Below, piece by piece: positions 28,190 through 39,813 of a stretch of DNA of 64,000 nt. The position numbers and the translations under genes were made by a program. The stretch is taken from positions 9,734,001 through 9,798,000 of the forward strand of contig CAJFCV020000002.1 of the NCBI GenBank assembly GCA_904066235.2. Direction: 5' to 3'. The notes beneath the pieces are model-generated. The model was given only the letters and a program-made list of their open reading frames with translations, searched no databases and had not been told where the DNA came from. The first letter of the stretch is position 1. The number at the start of each line of letters is the position of its first letter. This DNA is from Bursaphelenchus xylophilus (taxonomy: Eukaryota > Nematoda > Chromadorea > Rhabditida > Aphelenchoididae).

Positions 28190-28470
28190 GCCATTTCCTC
28201 GGCATGACTCAACTTTTTTCGGGGCCAAGCTTCCTCTCTGCCCTCTCGCCGGCAATAACATCAATCCGAATCAACGATAAATATAGTCCATAAAACCCTG
28301 CGGGCATATGGCCCGGAACCCGGACTGACGTCAAGCCTCCGGCAGAGCTGCAAAAAAAAATGGATGGCGGTGGGAAATTAGGGGTGCGGAAAACGTGTGC
28401 ACGAGTGTTCTCATGTGCCCTCAGGGCAATTAAGGGTCGGGCGGATGAGTGAGTGAGTGCACAGTGCAAC
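28190..28470. promoter_or_regulatory. Possible regulatory block
   Basis: Moderate-GC DNA with a CRE-like TGACGTCA-related core (CTGACGTC near 28324), AATCAACGATAAATA near 28272, and no coding frame. Texture resembles enhancers near nematode developmental genes; function unproven. Confidence 0.2.
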
Positions 28471-28605
28471 TCAACGTTTCTTGGAGTTGAAGAAATCGAA
28501 TTTTTTTGAAATTTTTTTTTGAAAACAGCTTTGATTTCAAATTTTAAAATCAATATAGATTTTTTTCAAAATTTTTTTACAAGTTCGTTGAATCGGCTAC
28601 AACTC

Positions 28606-29060
28606 ACAGGGGAAGTACCCCAAGTGCGACGCTCAGATTTTGATGAAACTTGGTACAAATTTAGAACAATTTTTTATAAGATGTATGCGAGGATCCTAGC
28701 TCGCGGTTTGCAGAAACAACCGAGATTTTTAGATTGAAAGTCGGCCAAAAATTAGGACTTTTTGCTGAATTTCGGCATGAAAAGTCTTGTGCCTTTTTCT
28801 ACCATAGAGGGTAATGTTTCCACAAAAAATCAATTTTTTCCGCACGAAACTGGCAAAGTTATGGCCAAAAAGGTGTTTTCTTTCTGACCGCTCTCCACGT
28901 TTCGCATGCTCTCTCGGCGGCAAGGATCGTTCAATATCTCGGCTGCACTTGCAAAGCGCAAGCCAAGACTTCCAGGAATTAATGCTTAGTCCATGGCCGA
29001 TGTGTGTGCAAAATTTGACAAAAAAAATCTGAGCGTCGCGCTTGGGGTACTTCCCCTGTT
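28606..29060. mobile_element. Family B MITE, complete, inverted
   Basis: Opens ACAGGGGAAGTACCCCAAGT and closes GCGCTTGGGGTACTTCCCCT then GTT. About 600 bp from the similar copy at 27561-28009. Confidence 0.85.
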
Positions 29061-29184
29061 AGAATGAAAAAGGGCTGATTTTCAATTTTTTGAGGCAGTT
29101 GCCTTAAGAAAACCCTACAAGGGAAATGATCAACTTGACACACTCAGATTTTTTCAATATTTTGCGTTCGTGTAGTCTATGCCA

Positions 29185-29333
29185 CAAGTCTGTCGGGAAA
29201 ATAATGAACACTATGTCCCCGCGGCGACCGCGTCTCTGAAGCAAAAAGCAATTTGATTTTTCTGCGAGGCAATTTATTTTCTCGGCGATTTTCGATACGA
29301 CAGTGTGATCATTATTTTCCCGATTTACTGATA
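29185..29333. mobile_element. Family A MITE
   Basis: Left end CAAGTCTGTCGGGAAAATAA; right end TTATTTTCCCGATTTACTGA, so the right TIR has lost the ACAG. Confidence 0.8.
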
Positions 29334-29414
29334 AAAGGTACTTCTGTCAATAGCTTGCGAAATAATGTGTCAAACCCGTTGGAGATTAGAATTTTAGAAG
29401 TTTGGGACCTCTAG

Positions 29415-29489
29415 GCAGCACACAATTCATTTTCTCGGCGGTGATGCGATTTTCGATGCCACAGAGTGCCCATTATTTTCCCGACAAAC
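29415..29489. mobile_element. Family A right-half fragment
   Basis: Starts at the ACACAATTCATTTTCTCGGC block and ends TTATTTTCCCGACAAACC; no left half. Only 80 bp from the copy above. Confidence 0.65.
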
Positions 29490-29889
29490 CTTTTTTTAAA
29501 TTTTTTAGCTTTTGCTGTGCAAACTACACGAATATATGGAACGGTTTTTGTAAACGGTCGACTGTAGAAAATGGGGAGAGACAGCGAGAAAAAAAAAGGT
29601 TTTTTGGCTGCTTCTTTGCCAGTTTTGCGCAGAAAAAATGTATTTTTTATACAAAAATCTGTCTTTACACTTTGAACAAAATATTAATTTTTACATCACA
29701 ATTCACAGAAAGGATTTTTTTAGAATTTTCGTACTTTTTTCGACCAAAAAATCTCTGAAATTTTTGAAAAAAACTGTCGCAAAAATCTGTAAAAACACTT
29801 ATCATAATGTATGCCAAATTTGGTCAAAATTATTGAAGAAAATATTGATGATTACTACAGCGAAAAAGCCTTCATTTAAACGTTTCAAA

Positions 29890-30220
29890 CTACTGTAATC
29901 ACTCGTCGATTAACCCATTCTCTGTGCCCCCAAAGACGGCCAAAAACTCAACAGCCAGCAGCGGCATTCAAATCCATAAACAACTCTCGGGAATCCATTA
30001 AATTAAGGGCCACTTCAAGTGTAATTTCTTTAGCACTAAAGAACAATCTTATGGTCTTCGCGGGGGGAAATGAATTGCCGATTAAGTGCAATAAACACGG
30101 AAATGAGACTGACGTCGCGGAACTGCGCCAGAATCGTTCGGGGAACCGCATCACGACCGTCTGGCGGTCCAAACAACGGCCGGAAAACTTCCGAAAGTTC
30201 TGATTTCAAGATGAATTGGA
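29890..30220. promoter_or_regulatory. Possible regulatory block
   Basis: Non-repetitive, moderate-GC DNA with TTAAATTAAGG, AAGTGTAATTT and GACTGACGTCGC near 30108. Open frames on both strands are short and overlap. Candidate enhancer by composition only. Confidence 0.2.
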
Positions 30221-30226
30221 GTAAAA

Positions 30227-31003
30227 TACACCCCAAGTGTGATGCTCAGATTTTCGCTAAATTTTGCACACATGCCGGGTATAGGCCACATATCAATTCC
30301 TGAAAGTTTTAGCTCACGATTGTAAGGGACGGCCGAGATATGGAACGACCTTTGTCGCCGAGAGAGTACGCGAAACGGGGAGAGCGGTCAGAGAAAACAC
30401 TCTTTTTTAGGCTATAACTTTGCTAGTTTCAAAAGAAATAAAATAATTTTTTTGCGGAAACATTACCTTCTACAGTAGAAATAGGCACGAAACTTTGTAC
30501 ACCAAAATCCGCAAAAAATGGCTTATTTTTGCCAACTTGAAATCTAAAAATTTCGATCGTTTCCGAGAAATCGTGAACTAGGAGACTCGCATATATCTTG
30601 GTATGAACTAAATATCAATTCCTGAAAGTTTTAGCTCGCAATTTTTCGGGACGGCCGAGATATGGAACGGTCTTTGTCGCCGAGAGAGTACGCGAAACGG
30701 GGAGAGCGGTCAGAGAAAACACTCTTTTTTAGGCTATAACTTTGCTAGTTTCAAAAGAAATAAAATAATTTTTTTGCGGAAACATTACCTTCTACAGTGG
30801 AAATAGGCATGAAACTTTGTACACCAAAATTCGCAAAAAAATTGTTACATTTTTGTCATGTTCCAGTATAAAAATTTCGGTCGTTTCTGAAAAAATCGCG
30901 AGCTAGAAGACTCGAAGAGATCTTAAAAAAAATTAATCTAAATTTTTGCCAAGTTTTATCAAAAGAAATTTTTCTGAGTGTCGCACTTGTAGTACTTACC
31001 CAG
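30227..31003. mobile_element. Family B MITE with internal tandem duplication
   Basis: Left end ACACCCCAAGTGTGATGCTC; right end GAGTGTCGCACTTGTAGTAC. The inner part from the TATCAATTCCTGAAAGTTTT block through the AGACTCG block occurs twice in tandem (about 30290-30600 and 30608-30915), so the element is about 780 bp instead of 450. Confidence 0.75.
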
Positions 31004-31004
31004 T

Positions 31005-32030
31005 AAATACGGTAAAATACGAGGGAAAAAATACGGCGGTTTCGTTGAGCAGATATTTCCTTTTATTGAGAACCATTAAAAAGCGGCCTAAAGAGCGGCC
31101 GAAAACACTGTAAAAAATAAAATTTGAAAAATCGAGAGGGTAAAATACGGTGTCGCCAAGTTTTTCCTAAACTATATTATGCTTAAAAATTGAGCCAAAC
31201 CGCAGCCCAAAAAGTCCGAAAAAAAGGACTTTTTGGGCCGTTTGACGAATTTTCTCCAAATAAAAATTGATGATAATTACATATAGAGTATAAAAATCAG
31301 TAATTGATAACTTAAAAAAGCCGCCAAAAACCTCCAAAACATGAAAATTGACGTTGACTTTTTACAACAAAAAAAGAAGGCAAAATACGCCGTCTTGTCA
31401 TAGCACAATGCCCATAGCCGACAACCCAATTGAGCCTTCAAAAAAGATGCAAAAAGATCCGTAAAACGTTTATACTCAAAAGCGGAGTAACAAGTTTTAG
31501 TTTGACGAGTGAAAAAAGCTGGTCAAATGAACCCTCAATTGGTCAAAAAACGGTCAAAAACTGAGTTTATACCGCGTAAATTTACTCGTATTTCTTAGGT
31601 AAAATCACATCGGGAGAGTACAGTAAGACCAAAATTTTGGTTATACGAAAAAATAGAATAAATTTCGAGAAAAAATCAAAAAAAAATGTCCTTGCACATC
31701 AGAGCAGACGCTCCGGTTCTGCTCGACTTTCCGGCCGTATTTGGCCTCGAATTTGTTTCAAAATTCGCTGTCTTTTGGCCGCGGAGTCGAACTATTTTTA
31801 GAACATAAAGAAGACGAAACGTTTCCAAACGAAAACAGAGACCGGCTTGGTGTAACTATAAAAAGACGGGGATTACAAATAAAAATTATTGGGGAAAGCG
31901 AATGGAAAGTGCAAAAAGTTGGTTTGTAGTTGAAGAAATGAAGTGACGTCATTTCAAAAATGTTAAAAATCACATGGAAGGAGCTTGGAAGAAAGTTCGA
32001 TTAAAATTTAAAGTGTAGATACAAAGGGAC
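31005..32030. other. AT-rich region without a supported gene
   Basis: Holds at least three TAAAATACG-type motifs (31010, 31139, 31382). An open frame at 31741-31929 (62 aa, plus) has balanced composition near its end but no splice partner or start context. Confidence 0.35.
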
Positions 32031-32031
32031 A

Positions 32032-32188
32032 TATGTTTGTCGGGAAAATAATGAACGCAATGTCACTGCGCCAATTGTGTCGCTGAAGTGGAAAAAAAAT
32101 TTATTTTTCCGCGACACAATTCATTTTCTCCGTGGCGATGCGATTTTTGATTCGACAGAGCGCACATTATTTTCCCGACAGACTGATA
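32032..32188. mobile_element. Family A MITE
   Basis: Ends TATGTTTGTCGGGAAAATAA and TTTTCCCGACAGACTGATAA. Followed within 170 bp by the nested cluster at 32358. Confidence 0.85.
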
Positions 32189-32357
32189 AAGTTCCCGCAA
32201 TTTGCACAGTGCGTTTTTTATCCAGATTTCTTGCGTTCGTCGTTGCTGTTTCACGTTTTTGCTTCGGAAACATAAACTTTTTTACCAGCTCATTGAAGTT
32301 TTGGCGCACGACATCCGCGAAAAAACCTGCGGTGACTTTATCGCTCGGGTAGTATCA

Positions 32358-32832
32358 TATCAGTCTGTCGGGAAAACATTGAGCGCACTGTCGCATCGAG
32401 AAAATGAACTATGTCGAGACAAAATCAAATTGATTTTCACTTCAGCTACGCGATCGGCGCAGCGGGAATGTGCTCCTTATCAGTCTGTCGGGAAAATACT
32501 AGTCCGTTCGTAAAGTCGCTGGAATGTTTTCGGCGACATGCACTCCGCGAAACCGAAAGTTCACTTTGCACTGTGCAACTTTTGGCTTTTTGCACAGTGC
32601 AATAGGCTTTTTCGAGCTGTCGCTCGCACTCTGAGTTTTTTCGCACAGTGCACGTCGCCGAAATCATTCCAGCGACTTTACGAACGAACTAGTAACGGCG
32701 GATCGTCACGGCAAAATGTCTCGGCTAGCCGCTGTCGCGCACCAAATCCCCAGCCGCGGCTTGCAGTCGCAAAGCGATGATGGGCGATTCGGGGGCGCGA
32801 CGATCCGCCGTTATTTTCCCGACAGACTGATA
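32358..32832. mobile_element. Nested family A / family C cluster with a 120 bp palindrome
   Basis: A family A left half (32358-32480) runs into a second family A left end (TATCAGTCTGTCGGGAAAAT at 32478). That copy is interrupted by a family C element bounded by ACTAGT (32498-32693), then by a palindromic segment AACGGCGGATCGTC ... GACGATCCGCCGTT (32694-32815), and closes with TATTTTCCCGACAGACTGAT at 32832. A further broken end CCCCGATAGACTGATG follows. Confidence 0.75.
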
Positions 32833-32859
32833 TTTCCCCGATAGACTGATGTCATCAAG

Positions 32860-33440
32860 GCAAATTATAACAACACATATTGATGCGTTCATTCTTGCGC
32901 AAAATCTTTTTATTTACAAAAAACCCAAAAAACCGATATATATGTATATACGTTCTAATCAAACCAGGGGTATCTTACAATTAGTGCTAGCACTCTACTC
33001 TCAAAAAAAATCGTCCATCATATTGCTAATCAGCAAATGTTTGCAAGCCCTGAACTTTTTTGAAGACGAACACTCCATCGACAACTGCCTTATTGTTATT
33101 GCCACTATGAAATAAAAACTCCTCATTATCTCGACATTTCAGGGATTATGTGAAAAGTAACACACTACATTTTTTTATCTCTCTTGTCTCGGCAAATTCT
33201 AGAGCGTACAAACGAAAAAAGTAGAGGATTACGGTAATTAAACACTCATGAAGCACGTTTTTTATTTTTTTCTTTACACAAATAGCAGCAAGTAAGAGTT
33301 GTAGAATAGACAAATTTTCGTGGTGCTCTAGGGTTTCACATACATAAGAGAGGAAAAAAGAGGGCATAATTGGACGTATATAAAATAAAATACTATTTGT
33401 TTGTAGTTAAAAGCAAAAATAAATTAGTGTACTTGTACTA
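32860..33440. other. AT-rich intergenic DNA
   Basis: No gene or element seen. Confidence 0.4.
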
Positions 33441-33441
33441 A

Positions 33442-33605
33442 TACCGGTCTGTCGGGAAAATAATGAGCACTCTGTTGCCTCATTGTTTCCCAAAATGAAC
33501 TTGCTTGCGTACAACGAAACCCCTCTATAACGAATAAAATTTATTTTGGTCACGTGTTAACCATAGTTACAAAAAACGATCTCATTATTTTCCCGACAGA
33601 CTGAC
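33442..33605. mobile_element. Chimeric family A MITE with replaced centre
   Basis: Normal family A ends (CCGGTCTGTCGGGAAAATAA and TTATTTTCCCGACAGACTGA), but the middle (33490-33570) is not family A. It is the CCTCTATAACGAATAAAATT type of sequence found in the arrays at 54.3-55.7 kb. Confidence 0.72.
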
Positions 33606-33609
33606 ACGC

Positions 33610-34155
33610 ACTTTATGGAAAGCCTAGTATATAGTTACTTGTCTGAACTGATAATTAGCCTACCTTTTCCCCCAGGCAATTGAAAAAGAGACTTTTTAGT
33701 AGTGTTGTCGATAACTCTGAGCTCATTAAAATTATTGGGCAAATTACTTCCCGATTATTAGCATTTCCCAAAACGACCAAAAGTTTGGGTTCTTGTTGAG
33801 AAAACAAAAAAAGTCACCTGCTTATAGAGCATGGGGAAAACGCTTTTCCTGAAACAAAACTCGATTATGCAAGATGTAAATGTAAATATGTATACACCGT
33901 AAAATTTGTAATAGCCGAACAAAATGTGGAAATCGTTTTCATGCGCGGCAAAATTATTAATAATAACTTGAAAAAAGCAGTTTGTGCAAAAATTTTTTCG
34001 TTTTTTTAATTATATTTTGACATGAAAAGTATCAGGTCGACTTCGAGAATTTGTTGAATTCAACACGGTTTGCTGAAATAGCCATGATGTTTAGTTCGAA
34101 AAAAATCCAAAATTTTTTACGAGCTTATCCATGAAAAGTTCTTGTTTATAAACAT
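33610..34155. other. AT-rich intergenic DNA
   Basis: No gene or element seen. Confidence 0.4.
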
Positions 34156-34160
34156 ATCTA

Positions 34161-34400
34161 CAGTGGCCTAAAGCGTACCATTTTGAATCCGGGAGGTATT
34201 AAAAAGGCAGCAAAATACCTCCCTCTCCATGTGAAAACACATCCGATTTCAACGATTTCAAAAGCGGGCCCGCTGTTTTTGTGAGGCGCTCTTCAAAACA
34301 GGGCTTTTTAGTTAGACAAGGAGGTATTTTGCTATATTTTCGATAGTTCCCGGCTGCAAAATGGTACGTTTTTTGCCACTAGATCAGGTCCACCACTGTA
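34161..34400. mobile_element. Family D palindromic element
   Basis: Starts CAGTGGCCTAAAGCGTACCA and ends with ATGGTACGTTTTTTGCCACT then AGATCAGGTC. Paired inner blocks GAGGTATT...AAAATACCTCCC give a strong hairpin. Confidence 0.75.
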
Positions 34401-34404
34401 CCGG

Positions 34405-35220
34405 AGATGATGACTTTTATGTAAATCAATTTTTTTCACGTCAAATTGGCAAAGGGACAAATAAACACTGGGTTTCTCCTTGACCTTTTTGAATATGCAG
34501 GTGTAACTGTAAGCCTCAAGAACATCGCTTTTAAGAAAAACGGAACGATATAAAACTATTCCTTTTTTACCAGTAAAACAGCAACATTTCCCCTCAAGAA
34601 AACAAAGAACAGAACCTTTAGAGGGTAGGGTTATATTTAGGGATGAAACGATAAATTTCAAAACAAATTCATCTCGTCAAAATCAAACGGGAAAAATGGT
34701 CTCTTGAGGACAAGGGTTCGCAGAAGTGGACATTTGGAAGCGCTGTAAATTTAGAATTTTTGATGGAAATTTGGGGACAACTAAAAATAAAAAAATATAT
34801 TTTTTAATTAAAAAATTTTAAAATACGCCTTGAGAAAACACTCAAATTATCAAGCTATCATCATAGTGAACTTGACAAAATAGCACGCTTTAATTTCAAG
34901 TTTTTAAAACAATTAATTTTCTCGGAAATTCGTAAATACCGCAGGGCAAAATCTCGTGATAACCAGTGAAGTTGCGGGCGGAGAGTAAAGTAAATTGGCC
35001 ATTAGGTTGTAATGTCTTTTTTTTGGTATTTTGGTTGCGTGCGAAAATATTGATCCGCCTCCAAAAACGAGATTTTTTAATTAAAGATGTTTTTTGATAT
35101 TTGTTTGTTAATAAATGGGAAATTAAAAAGAAATTTTAAAGCATAAAAATTTTGAATTTTTATCGACAAAAATTGAGAATTAACATCATTTCTTAATTAT
35201 TTTTTAAAAATTGGAAAAAA
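34405..35220. other. AT-rich intergenic DNA
   Basis: No gene is supported; long A/T runs. Confidence 0.4.
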
Positions 35221-35227
35221 TATGGCA

Positions 35228-35503
35228 GTGTCATGTCTATTTCTACCGTAGAGGATGATGTTTTCACAAAAAAAAAATAATTTTTTCCGCATGAAACTAG
35301 GAAAGAAATAGCCAAAAAGTGTCTTTCTCGGACCGCTCTCCGCGTTTTGCGTACTCTCTCGGCCACAAAAGTCGTTGAATATCTCGGCTGCCCCTGAAAA
35401 GCGCAAGCTAAATCTTTTAGGAATTGATACGTGACCCATGTCGGAGGTGTGCGCAAAATTTAGCGAAAATCTGGGCGTTGGACTTGGGGTACTTCCCTTA
35501 TAT
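35228..35503. mobile_element. Family B fragment, inverted
   Basis: Contains the GACCGCTCTCCGCGTTTTGC and TGAATATCTCGGCTGCCCCT blocks and a left terminus ending GGACTTGGGGTACTTCCC. The far part is missing. Confidence 0.65.
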
Positions 35504-35569
35504 TTATTTAATTTCGAAATTTCAAAAAACCGAGCCTTGAAATTTTGGAAATGTGCACCCCTGAGCCAT

Positions 35570-35738
35570 GCTAACTCTAATGCATTTTTTTCGCGTGAAA
35601 CTGGCGAAGAAAAGGCCAAAAAGTGTTTTTCTCGGACCGCTCTGCGCGTTTTACGTACTCTCTCGGCCACAAAAGTCGTTGAATATCTTGGGTGTTTCTG
35701 CAAAGCGCGAGCTAAAATTTTTGGGGATTGATTGGTGG
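35570..35738. mobile_element. Family B fragment, second inverted piece
   Basis: Repeats the GACCGCTCTGCGCGTTTTAC to GCAAAGCGCGAGCTAAAAT portion of the adjacent fragment, suggesting a local duplication inside a decayed element. Confidence 0.6.
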
Positions 35739-36189
35739 CCTATGTCATAGATTAGAGGGTAGACTTTTAACAACCAAAAAATCTGCTAGGAAAAAACTAA
35801 CTTGTTGGAAAAACGTCATCCTTTCCGGTGGAAATAAGTTTTTAAATTTTTGGTGATAAAACTCGTAAAAAATTTCGACTTTTTCCCAACTTTTGACATA
35901 AAAATCTCGGTTCGTTCTGAAAGCGTATGCCAAATTCCCTTCAAAAACTGAATGAAATTTGGTCTAGGAAAAACCACAGAATTCGGATCGTTTTATTGAC
36001 AAAAACCCTCTAATTACACCGTTAAAATCTGCAAATTTCAATTACAGGTTGAACATGGTTTTCAAAATTTTCAGCGAAAATCCAAGCTCCGCATACTGAA
36101 ATTATAAAAAATTACAAAAAACTTTCGAAAATTCCAAAGCAACCCCACAATTTTCTACCGTATCCCTTCCATTTCACATTCCATAATAC

Positions 36190-36470
36190 CCCCGAAATCC
36201 ACGGCCATGTTTTCGTCTGTGGCATTCAGCACAACACCTCGGGCAGGTGTATGGCCATCCACGACCCAATTAATCCCTCACAGGTACCTTCGCTTCGCTC
36301 CGGTTCCCATGACGCCCAAACTGCGGCAAGTAATTGGATACCGCCGGGTTAATTACTCGCGATGGGAATCGCGTGTGGAGTTGGAGGGAAAATGGAGTGT
36401 AAAGCGATGGAGACAAAGGTGTAAACACGGTGGGGGAAAACGTGGGAAGATTCGTCTACCATGTTGTTGA
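36190..36470. promoter_or_regulatory. Possible regulatory block
   Basis: Moderate-GC DNA with homeodomain-like ACCCAATTAATCCC, AAGTAATTGGATACC and GGGTTAATTACTCG within 130 bp. No credible exon. It is about 2.2 kb upstream of the Ly6-like gene, so it could serve that gene. Confidence 0.25.
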
Positions 36471-36479
36471 TCATTATTC

Positions 36480-36612
36480 TATCGGTCTGTCGGGAAAATA
36501 ATGAACACTCTGTCGCATCGAAAATCGCATCAGCGCTGAGAAAATGAAATGCGTCGCGGCAAAATCAAGCTGCTTTTTACTTCAGTGACGCATTATTTTC
36601 CCGACGGACTGA
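36480..36612. mobile_element. Family A MITE
   Basis: Ends TATCGGTCTGTCGGGAAAAT and ATTATTTTCCCGACGGACTG; slightly shortened centre. Confidence 0.85.
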
Positions 36613-36689
36613 TTAGAATGGACAGAGAAATGTGTAGTTAACATATACAGCATCTTGATGAAAAAGAAAATTATTTTCAAAGAAGTATG

Positions 36690-36797
36690 TCGACCGTGCA
36701 ATTCAAGCGCTTGATTTCGATGCGACCCATTTCCTCGGCGGCGATTTTTGATGATTTTAATGCGACAGAATGCTCATTATTTTCCCGACAAACTAAT
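36690..36797. mobile_element. Family A right-half fragment
   Basis: Begins within the CATTTCCTCGGCGGCGATTT block and ends TTATTTTCCCGACAAACTAA. No left TIR. Confidence 0.6.
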
Positions 36798-36927
36798 ACT
36801 ATGTTGTTGATTATCATTCTATTAGAATGGGCGGTGAAATTGGAACGCAAAGAACATCATGATGAAGGAAAAATTCTTTTGAAAGGCAAATATCAGTCTG
36901 GAATTAAAGGGCAATGCACTTTGTGCC

Positions 36928-37083
36928 CAGTCTGTCGGGAAAATAATGAGCACAATGTCGTTGGGCCAAAAGGCGTCGCTGAAGTTAAAAGCAATTTGAT
37001 TTTGATGCGGCACAGTTCACTTTCTCGGCAGATATGCGATTTTGGGTGCGATATTGTGTTCATTATTTTCCCGACAGACTGAT
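36928..37083. mobile_element. Family A MITE
   Basis: Ends CAGTCTGTCGGGAAAATAAT and TTATTTTCCCGACAGACTGA. Third family A piece in 600 bp. Confidence 0.85.
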
Positions 37084-37298
37084 ACAACCTTAAAATTTTA
37101 CAAAAACATGAAACGACATGCATTTGATTTGGGTAAAATTTCTTTGCGAGCAATTTTTGAAATTTTCATATTGGAAGTTCGGAAAGCAGAATGCGAAAGT
37201 CTAAGAGTACTGCAAACCGAGGTCCACAATTCAGCGTATTTTACATGAATCTAAGATTTTTTTTATATGTTAGTGGGATCGGAAAAAACTGGTGAGGG

Positions 37299-37519
37299 AT
37301 CTGATCCAGTGGCAAAAAACGTACCATTCTGCATCCGGGAAGTCTCAAAAATGTGGCAAAATGCTTCCCTTTCCAAGTGAAAAAAATCCGATTTCAAAAG
37401 CGCGAGGGAAACCCGCCCTTCAAAACGAGGTTTTTTCTCTCGGAAAGGGAAGCATTTTGCCACATTTTTGATACTTCCCGGATACAAAATGGTACGTTTT
37501 TTGCCACTGTATCAGGTCC
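37299..37519. mobile_element. Family D palindromic element
   Basis: GATCCAGTGGCAAAAAACGT at the left pairs with ACGTTTTTTGCCACTGTATC at the right, with inner pairs GGCAAAATGCTTCCC / GGGAAGCATTTTGCC. Cleanest copy of the family. Confidence 0.82.
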
Positions 37520-37744
37520 CCCAATGTATTTGCAAAAAACCTTGAATGACATCCCGATTTATTCTAGCTTTCATATCAATTCCTCAAAAGTTTCGATCAG
37601 TGATCCAGCAATTCACTTCAATGAATTGTCGTATCTTTATGACAAGCCTAATTATAAATATTTATTTTATTCCACAAACAAAAAACTGCATATTTTACGA
37701 AATTTAAAAAGTATTTTTTTTGCAATCTGAAAAAAGGTATATTA

Positions 37745-38192
37745 ACAGGGGACGTATTCCAAGTGCGACTCTTAGATTTTCTTTAATTTTGCACACACGT
37801 CGGGTATGAACTAGATATCAATTCCTGAAAGTTTTAGCTCGCGCTTTGCGGGCGCCACCGAGATATCGAACGATTTTTGCCGCTGAGAGAGTACACTAAA
37901 CGTGGAGAGCGGTCAGAGAGAAAACACCTTTTTGGCCATAACTTTGGCAGTTTTGTGCGGAAAAATTTGATTTTTTGTAGAAACATTATCCTTTACGGTT
38001 GAAATAGGCATGAAACTTTTCGAGCCAAAATTCGGCAAAAAGTCCAAAATTTTCGCCGACTTTTGATCTAAAAATCTCGGTTGTTTCTGCAAAGCGCGAG
38101 CTAGAATTCTCGCATATATCTTAGAAAAAATTATTCTAAATTGGGCCAAGTTTCATCAAAATCTGAGCGTCGCACTTGGAGTAATTCCCCTG
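37745..38192. mobile_element. Family B MITE, complete
   Basis: Opens ACAGGGGACGTATTCCAAGT and closes CGTCGCACTTGGAGTAATTC then CCCTGTA. Confidence 0.85.
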
Positions 38193-38574
38193 TAAGTAAA
38201 TCTCACTTATTTACCTACCCATTGTTCTTTGCAAACTTGCAAAGATTAATTTCTGCTGTTTTATTTCAAAAACAACTTTTTTGTTAATTCTGTTGCAATT
38301 TTCTCGCAGCTTTCTTCTCCAGAAACGACGCGTTTTCGGATTAGCTCAAACCGAAGGCCCGGCTTTTGTTTGCGCTTTTAATTTTTGGCCTACTCAACGA
38401 AAAACAGAAGTGCAGACTTTAGGGCAAACATTTTTTCGTCTCCTCAAGTGTCGCGCATCAATTTCATGAAAGTTTAGAAAGAAAATATTCGGCTAATCGG
38501 ACTAATATTTTCAACTATCGTCCGTAGAAGACAAAGGGCGTATTTTACAAATTTTTACAATATTTAACAGTGTC

Positions 38575-39778
38575 ATGGCGAGCTGGATTACTGTAATTTT
38601 CCTGCTAATTGGTTGCTTTTCAAGTAAGCGAGTTTTTTACTTTTGAAAAAAAAAATACAAGGTAAACCCTTCAGATTTTCACAAAACTTTTAAAAACATA
38701 AATATAAATTAATTTTTTCTAACAAGGGAAGTACTGCAAATGCGACGCTCAGATTTTCTTTAAATTTTGCACACACGTCGGGTATGGACTAAATATCAAT
38801 TCCTGAAAGTTTTAGCTCGCGCTTTGCGGGCGCCGCCGAGATATCGAACGATTTTTGTCGCCGAGAGAGCACGCTAAACATGGATAGCGGTCAGAGAGAA
38901 AAACGCTTTTTGGCCATAACTTTGGCGGTTTCGTGTGGAAAAAATTGATTTTTTGTGGAAACATTAACCTCTATAGTAGAAATAGGTATGAAACTTTTCG
39001 TGCCCAAATTCGGCAAAAAGTCCTAAATTTTCGCCAACTTTCAATCTAAAAATCTCGGTTGTTTCTGCAAAGCGCGAGCTAGGATTCTCGCATATTTCTT
39101 AGAAAAAATCATTCTAAATTTGTGCCAAGTCTCATCAAAATCTGAGCGTCGCACTTGGAGTACTTTCCCTGTAAGATATAAGCGACCGGAATAGACCCTT
39201 CGCTGCCGGTTTTTTACACTTCGTCTTGATTTCACAGAGAAGTCGGAGAAAAAGACGCGCAAACCCGTACTCTCTCGCCCTCAAAAATCCCCATTTCTTC
39301 CCCCAATAAAAGTTTTTTCGAGTCTTTTTTGGCGCATTGCCAACCTATTTACCGGACCGTTTTAGCCTATCTCAGTTTGACGTGTACCATTCCGTTAAGA
39401 TTAAGAGCAGTTCTAAAAATTGCCCATTTTGCACTATTCCTTCTATTATAAATATATATTATATTACGGTAGATATATGTAATATTTTTGTCATGTTCCA
39501 AGATCAACCATAAATTTTGTTGTTTTTGAAGATTTTATTGACATTTAAATATTATATATGACTATTCCAGCCATCTCGCAGGCTATTTGGTGCCTTCAAG
39601 GGGGCGTTGAATACACTCCGATCCAGTGTGCTCCAGAAGTCGTGGAATGTTTTCGGTTTGAATGTCTAGGAGAGGATGCGGCCGAATTTGTCGCCAGAGG
39701 CTGTGGATTGCCCGGAGGGCATTCCAGGCGGAACGAAAGTTGCCAGCAGGTAATTTTTTTATTTTTTTACCTTATCTC

Positions 39779-39813
<35 letters not shown>

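Noticed and set aside
31690..31930. Possible small gene at a gene-like plus frame ending GESEWKVQKVGL
   Set aside because: Only part of the frame looks coding, there is no start or splice partner, and it may be a relic; noted in the region entry only.
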